From the NCBI RefSeq assembly GCF_900142775.1, contig NZ_FRCC01000001.1, positions 434,001 to 498,000 of the forward strand: 64,000 nucleotides of DNA, in the 5' to 3' direction. Of this stretch, positions 59,860-64,000 are shown piece after piece. Origin of the DNA: Flavobacterium flevense. GTDB taxonomy: Bacteria > Bacteroidota > Bacteroidia > Flavobacteriales > Flavobacteriaceae. Positions within the stretch are counted from its first letter, which is position 1. Each line of letters starts with the position of its first letter. The translations under genes were made by a program, and so were the position numbers. Under the pieces are notes generated by a model, which was not told the DNA's origin, made no database searches, and saw only the letters and a list, made by a program, of their open reading frames with translations.

Positions 59860-60996
59860 TTAACAACTAATTCTTTTTTGAATTTCGTCTAAAACAAAAA
59901 GATAATCCATTTGGTTATTAACAAAATCCCTGTTACTCACATCAATAATTAAAATGTCTAAATCAGTTTGCAGGCTAAGATAATCCAAATAAGCTGCATT
60001 AATTTTTTCTAAATATTCAACCGAAATTCCCTGCTCATAGCTTCGTCCTCGTTTTTGAATATTTTTTAATAGCTGCTGCGGTTTTTGTAACAAATAAACA
60101 TACAAATCCGGCTTGGGCATTTCTTTATGAATAATTTCAAATAATTTTTTATACAATAAAAACTCCTGTTCTTCCAGTGTTACTTTTGCAAAAATCAATG
60201 ATTTAAAAACATGGTAATCAGCAACCAGAAAATCATTTTGCAAATTCAACAGTTTTAAATTTTCCGAAAGCTGTTCGTATCGGTCAGCTAAAAAAGATAA
60301 TTCTAATGAAAAAGCATAGCGTTCCTGATCTTTGTAAAATTTCTCTAAAAAAGAATTATCTGCAAACCGTTCAAATAGTTTGTTGCCCTCAAAATCTTCG
60401 GCTATTTTAGTTGCCAATGTTGTTTTTCCAGCTCCAATATTTCCTTCAAAGGCAATATATCTCCTCTTTTGGAACAGACTATTTTGCAACGGATTTTCTA
60501 AAGAAGCAACTATAACGCAATTTCCTTCATCGGGACAAACTTCCATTAATTCGGGAATGGTCTTATGAAAAACGGGATGCGTCCAGTTGATTTGCAAATC
60601 CTGAAAAGGCAACAAAACAAACTTTCGATCCTGCATTAACGGATGCGGTATGCTAAGCACTTCGGTTTTGATAATTTCCTCATCAAAAGCTACCATGTCA
60701 ATATCGATAACCCGGGATTGATAACCGCTTTCATTTTTGCGAATGCGTCCTAATTTTTGTTCAATGGATAAGGCTTTAAAAAGGACCTCCTGAGCCGAAA
60801 GATGACTGTGTAAAACTAACGCACAATTATAAAAAGCATCGCTGTCAAAACCCCAGGCAGCCGTTTCATAAACATGGGACAGCCGGATTACGGTTCCTAT
60901 TTCCTGATGTATAAACAAAATACATTTTTTGATTGTTTCGAGCCGGTCGCCCTGATTACTTCCAATGGATAAAATAACCTGATGTTGTGCTTTCAT
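59860..60996 (-). CDS. folK: Bifunctional HPPK-deoxynucleoside kinase
   Basis: This 378-residue fusion has an N-terminal 6-hydroxymethyl-7,8-dihydropterin pyrophosphokinase of folate synthesis (residues about 1-150): SIGSNQGDRLETIKKCILF, YETAAWGFDSDAFYNCALVL, RVIDIDMVAFDEEI and IPHPLMQDRKFVLLPF. The C-terminal deoxynucleoside kinase (about 180-378) has P-loop FEGNIGAGKTTLATKIAEDF, SLELSFLADRYEQLSE, and LID region KRGRSYEQGISVEYLEKINA. The start is the ATG at 60996; the earlier frame opens with GTG. This fusion is common in Bacteroidota and was probably annotated as folK. Confidence 0.93.
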   Translation of the reverse strand: MKAQHQVILSIGSNQGDRLETIKKCILFIHQEIGTVIRLSHVYETAAWGFDSDAFYNCALVLHSHLSAQEVLFKALSIEQKLGRIRKNESGYQSRVIDIDMVAFDEEIIKTEVLSIPHPLMQDRKFVLLPFQDLQINWTHPVFHKTIPELMEVCPDEGNCVIVASLENPLQNSLFQKRRYIAFEGNIGAGKTTLATKIAEDFEGNKLFERFADNSFLEKFYKDQERYAFSLELSFLADRYEQLSENLKLLNLQNDFLVADYHVFKSLIFAKVTLEEQEFLLYKKLFEIIHKEMPKPDLYVYLLQKPQQLLKNIQKRGRSYEQGISVEYLEKINAAYLDYLSLQTDLDILIIDVSNRDFVNNQMDYLFVLDEIQKRISC

Positions 60997-61035
60997 ATTA
61001 AGCACAAATTAACTAAAGAATTTTAGAAATAGCAA

Positions 61036-61043
61036 TATATTTG
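61036..61043 (+). promoter_or_regulatory. Promoter -7 box of sppA
   Basis: TATATTTG matches TAnnTTTG. It lies 34 bases before the ATG at 61077 and 73 before the ATG at 61116. Confidence 0.45.
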
Positions 61044-61115
61044 CACAAAGTGTCGGCATCCCAATTCAAAGAATAAATGAAGATGTTTTTCGCTTATAAA
61101 CCCAAAGCTATTATT

Positions 61116-62876
61116 ATGAAGTTTTTAAGTAATGTTATTGCTACTGTTGTAGGACTGTTTGTATTTATAATGCTGTTTTTCTTCGGGATTATTTTCATCG
61201 CTGCTATTTTTGGCGGAGAATCAGAAACAGAAAGCCTTAAAGATAATTCAGTAATCGAATTAAATCTTGAAGATATACAACATGATTATGCCGGAAAATA
61301 CAAAGATCCTTGGATGAGTTTATTCTCTGAAGAAAAAAATATGGGTCTTTCGGATGTTATAAATGCTATCGATGTGGCTTCAATTGACGATAACATCAAA
61401 GGGATTTCCATCTTAAACAACAATTCCCAATTAGGAATGGCACAAAGTAAGGACTTGCGAAATGCTTTAGAAAACTTTAAAAAATCGGGTAAATTTGTTA
61501 TGGCTTATGCCAATACCTATTCGCAAAAAGAATATTATCTGAACTCTGTCGCTAACAGCATTTATTTAAATCCGGTAGGCGAACTGGATTTTAAAGGATT
61601 ATCTTCTGAAATTATGTTTTTTAAAGATTTACAGGAAAAAACAGGTGTAAAAATGGAAGTGCTGCGACATGGTAAATATAAAAGTGCCGTAGAACCTTTC
61701 TTAGAAGATAAAATGAGTGATGCTAACAGAGAGCAAACAACCGTTTTATTAACTAACATCTGGAATTCGGTTGCTGCTGATATTTCAAAAAGCAGAAATA
61801 TCTCCATTACTAAATTAAATGAAATCGCTACCGGATTGCTGGCACGAACTCCTGAAATGGCTAAAAAAGTAAAGCTAATTGACCACATAGCCTATGAAGA
61901 TGTTTATCATAACGACATCAAGAAAGCCCTAAAAGTAAGTGCTGACAAAGATTATAATAAAATAGCGATTACCGATTATACTAACAAAATGATTACTACT
62001 TCGATTATTACCGAAAGCGATGATAAGATTGCTATTATTTATGCTCAGGGCGAAATTCAAAGTGGCGAAGGAGATGTAAACACTATTGGCGAAGGCTCTA
62101 TGCGCCGTTCATTGCAAGAAGCCCGAAAAGATAAAAAGGTAAAAGCTATTGTATTAAGAATTGACAGTCCCGGTGGAAATGCACTGACTTCGGATTTAAT
62201 CTGGAGAGAAGTTGAACTCACTAAAAAAGTGAAACCGGTAGTGGTTTCAATGGGTAATTATGCCGCTTCTGGAGGTTATTATATTGCTTGTAATGCCAAT
62301 ACTATTTTTGCTCAAAACAACACGATTACAGGTTCTATCGGCGTTTTTGGAATCTTGCCTAACTTTAGTCAGTTATCCCAAAAAACAGGAATTAATACTG
62401 AACAGGTAAAAACACATGAAAATGCGGCAAGTTATAGCCCGTTTGTTCCCATAGATGAAAAATTTAAAGCCGTTACCTTAGAAAGTATTGAACACATCTA
62501 TAAAACTTTTGTACATCATGTTGCCGAAGGACGAAAAATGAGTTTTTCAGCAGTTGATTCCATTGCTCAGGGAAGAGTCTGGTCTGGTTCAGAAGCACTA
62601 AAAATTGGTCTGGTAGATAAAATCGGGGGATTAAACGCTGCTATTGTAGAAGCAGCCCGTTTGTCGAAAACTGAAAATTACAGTACTCAGAATTATCCGG
62701 AATATGAAAAAGATTTTGATGATGTGCTTTCTCAATTCCCCTTTGCAAGCAGCAAAAAGAATATTATAAAAGAAGAAATTGGTGCCGAAAATTACCAGTT
62801 GTTACAACAGCTTAAAAAATTTCAATCCCGAAAAGGCGTTCAGGCTATCCTGCCTTTTGAAATTTCAATACATTAA
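61116..62876 (+). CDS. sppA: Signal peptide peptidase SppA (67K type)
   Basis: SppA cleaves leftover signal peptides in the membrane. The protein of about 586 residues has an N-terminal membrane anchor (FLSNVIATVVGLFVFIMLFF) and two repeated S49 domains. The catalytic Lys is in the first half (EVLRHGKYKSAVEPFLEDKM), and the nucleophile Ser is in the second (MGNYAASGGYYIACNANTIF, TGSIGVFGILPNF). I choose the ATG at 61116 because relatives start MKFLxNV. Upstream in-frame ATGs at 61077 and 61083 would add 13 or 11 residues. A bidirectional terminator follows. Confidence 0.95.
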   Translation: MKFLSNVIATVVGLFVFIMLFFFGIIFIAAIFGGESETESLKDNSVIELNLEDIQHDYAGKYKDPWMSLFSEEKNMGLSDVINAIDVASIDDNIKGISILNNNSQLGMAQSKDLRNALENFKKSGKFVMAYANTYSQKEYYLNSVANSIYLNPVGELDFKGLSSEIMFFKDLQEKTGVKMEVLRHGKYKSAVEPFLEDKMSDANREQTTVLLTNIWNSVAADISKSRNISITKLNEIATGLLARTPEMAKKVKLIDHIAYEDVYHNDIKKALKVSADKDYNKIAITDYTNKMITTSIITESDDKIAIIYAQGEIQSGEGDVNTIGEGSMRRSLQEARKDKKVKAIVLRIDSPGGNALTSDLIWREVELTKKVKPVVVSMGNYAASGGYYIACNANTIFAQNNTITGSIGVFGILPNFSQLSQKTGINTEQVKTHENAASYSPFVPIDEKFKAVTLESIEHIYKTFVHHVAEGRKMSFSAVDSIAQGRVWSGSEALKIGLVDKIGGLNAAIVEAARLSKTENYSTQNYPEYEKDFDDVLSQFPFASSKKNIIKEEIGAENYQLLQQLKKFQSRKGVQAILPFEISIH

Positions 62877-62879
62877 AAA

Positions 62880-62925
62880 AAAAAATCCGTTTAAGTGTTA
62901 CAAACTTAAACGGATTTTTTTTTAA
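62880..62925. terminator. Bidirectional terminator between sppA and the GntR gene
   Basis: AAATCCGTTTAAGT and ACTTAAACGGATTT pair exactly around a 7-base loop, with A run before and T run after. It overlaps the stop of the minus-strand gene. Confidence 0.9.
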
Positions 62926-63998
62926 ATAGAATTTCGATCAATAAAATTAAACGGATTTTTTATTTTGCCCGATTCTTTGTTCAGAATCATACTGGCAGCC
63001 GTGGCTCCCATTACTTTAAAATCAGTTGAAACGACTGTGATTCCCAGTAATTCTTTCAAAGGAGTATCATTATAAGATATCACACCAATTTCTCTTCCTA
63101 ATTCAAAATCTTTATCTCTTATTTGCTTGACAAGATTAACCAAATCTGATTCTTCAATTGTAATAAATAAATCTCCTTTTTTTAATACAATATCATCATA
63201 AACTTCCCTCAAAATCTCGTACTCTAAACCGGAATCAACACAAAAACGTTTAAAACCATTCAAAATCCTTCTTGGGTAAGGATAAACGGAACTTTCGGGA
63301 TAAATCAATATGAGTTTATTATATCTTGAAATCTTTTCGATACCTTGTTTTAAAGCGCCATAAATATCGTTTTCATAATCCTGACAAACTTCAATTATAG
63401 AATCTTCAATTCCTTTATTATTATCTAAAATGACTAATTTTTCTTTTGGAATTTTATTAATAGCCTGTAAAACGCTTTCTCCCGAACTAAAATGGGTTAA
63501 ATTATCAGTTTTAAAATGAGGCATGATTACATAATAATCATAAGCTCCTAAATATTTATCAATTAAATTAAGGAATAAGGTTTGGTCACAATGGTAAATG
63601 TGTAAATCTGTCTGAGAATTCCCTCCAATGTTATTTATAAAGGAATTGTAAATTCTCATTTTATAAGAACTCAGCTTATTGATTAAGAAAAGTACATTAA
63701 CTTTTGCAATTAATTTAGTACGGGTTACATAATAACCTTTACCTCTGATAGGAGTGATTATCTTTCTTTTTTTCAGAATATTGTATGCTTTTTCAACAGT
63801 GTCCCGTGACAGATAAAATTCCTCACTAAGCATATTAATAGAAGGCAGTTTTTGATCCATCTGTAACTTGCCTGTAGAAATACTATCAATTATCGAATCT
63901 ACTATCTGTTTGTACTTTGGGATTCTTGAGTTCTCGCTTAAACTCATTGAAAATGAAACCCCTTCATCAATCATCTCTTTTGTCAAAAACTTTTCCAT
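62922..63998 (-). CDS. GntR family transcriptional regulator with LacI-like ligand-binding domain
   Basis: This 358-residue regulator has a GntR winged helix at about residues 25-90 (RIPKYKQIVDSIIDSISTGK, LPSINMLSEEFYLSRDTVEK, AYNILKKRKIITPIRGKGYY). A periplasmic-binding-protein-like domain follows (KVNVLFLINKLSSYKMRIYN, YYVIMPHF, KLVILDNNKG, and GREIGVISYNDTPLKELLGI with TVVSTDFKVMG). This architecture is typical of Bacteroidota sugar-responsive regulators. The ATG at 63998 is two bases from the window end; relatives often begin near the internal Met at 63947, so the true start is uncertain. The targets are outside the window. Confidence 0.9.
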   Translation of the reverse strand: MEKFLTKEMIDEGVSFSMSLSENSRIPKYKQIVDSIIDSISTGKLQMDQKLPSINMLSEEFYLSRDTVEKAYNILKKRKIITPIRGKGYYVTRTKLIAKVNVLFLINKLSSYKMRIYNSFINNIGGNSQTDLHIYHCDQTLFLNLIDKYLGAYDYYVIMPHFKTDNLTHFSSGESVLQAINKIPKEKLVILDNNKGIEDSIIEVCQDYENDIYGALKQGIEKISRYNKLILIYPESSVYPYPRRILNGFKRFCVDSGLEYEILREVYDDIVLKKGDLFITIEESDLVNLVKQIRDKDFELGREIGVISYNDTPLKELLGITVVSTDFKVMGATAASMILNKESGKIKNPFNFIDRNSI

Positions 63999-64000
63999 TT

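Noticed and set aside
1-64000. Integrated phage, plasmid origin or insertion sequence
   Set aside because: No transposase, integrase, replication or phage structural gene was recognised; the accessory modules are small and lack mobility genes.

Overview
The window looks like the chromosome of a Flavobacterium-type member of the Bacteroidota. The signs are low GC with long A/T intergenic runs, promoters of the TAnnTTTG (-7) type, a SusC/SusD pair controlled by an ECF sigma factor and a FecR anti-sigma factor, type IX secretion parts (a plug-type protein and a type B sorting-domain cargo), a folK-deoxynucleoside kinase fusion, and gene orders such as plug protein-apaG-pruA. Most of the sequence is ordinary core genome with short accessory modules set between core genes. 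No rRNA, CRISPR array, phage, or insertion sequence with a transposase is visible.

Layout. 1-2341: 3' part of gpmI, then a convergent DUF445 membrane protein. 2549-7637: a TetR-ABC-HlyD-TolC export operon whose ATPase lacks most catalytic motifs. 7681-13082: map, a broken GxxExxY gene, a methyltransferase, the T9SS plug-type protein, apaG and pruA. 13184-17147: DUF2490 protein, rsmG, a fatty-acid desaturase and an aspartate-type aminotransferase. 17343-21155: an AbiEii-like nucleotidyltransferase pair with its own palindromic operator, an outer-membrane barrel and a PL11 rhamnogalacturonan lyase, separated by three copies of one terminator hairpin. 21403-25009: a carboxypeptidase-regulatory-like protein, a YkgJ-like protein, and a divergent AraC/enolase-superfamily pair with a four-site symmetric operator. 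25010-26984: an accessory segment with a DUF4365 gene, an attC-like palindrome and structured repeats, bracketed by two near-identical 50-nt hairpins.

26985-37002: purT, a second AraC regulator, a DUF983 protein, and sigma-FecR-SusC-SusD. 37246-40122: a Crp/Fnr regulator followed by a pirin-GNAT-OsmC-YjdI-FMN reductase operon. The pirin promoter shares an identical palindrome, at identical spacing, with the yceI promoter 7.5 kb away. 40305-45907: a self-inhibited Fic protein with its own DNA-binding domain and two operators, a two-component system, a USP-like protein, a bestrophin channel and YceI. 46094-49711: fabD, a HipA-like kinase/DUF3037 pair, a small lipoprotein, and a RelE/ParE-type toxin-antitoxin pair bracketed by duplicated terminators. 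49714-63998: a sugar aminotransferase, Kdo transferase, a repeat-rich lipoprotein, a DUF1508 protein, tRNA-Leu(UAA), tRNA-Gly(GCC), mutS, a DUF1573 protein, a SpoU methyltransferase, a T9SS lectin-domain cargo, folK-dNK, sppA and a GntR regulator.

Three themes stand out. Accessory modules repeatedly lie between duplicated terminator hairpins, at three places. Several local regulators have convincing matching operators in the raw sequence (NTase pair, AraC, Crp/Fnr, Fic). Several conserved pairs of poorly known function are present (NTase pair, HipA-like/DUF3037, DUF4365 with attC-like element). All functions are read from sequence motifs and remembered family knowledge; no database search was run.
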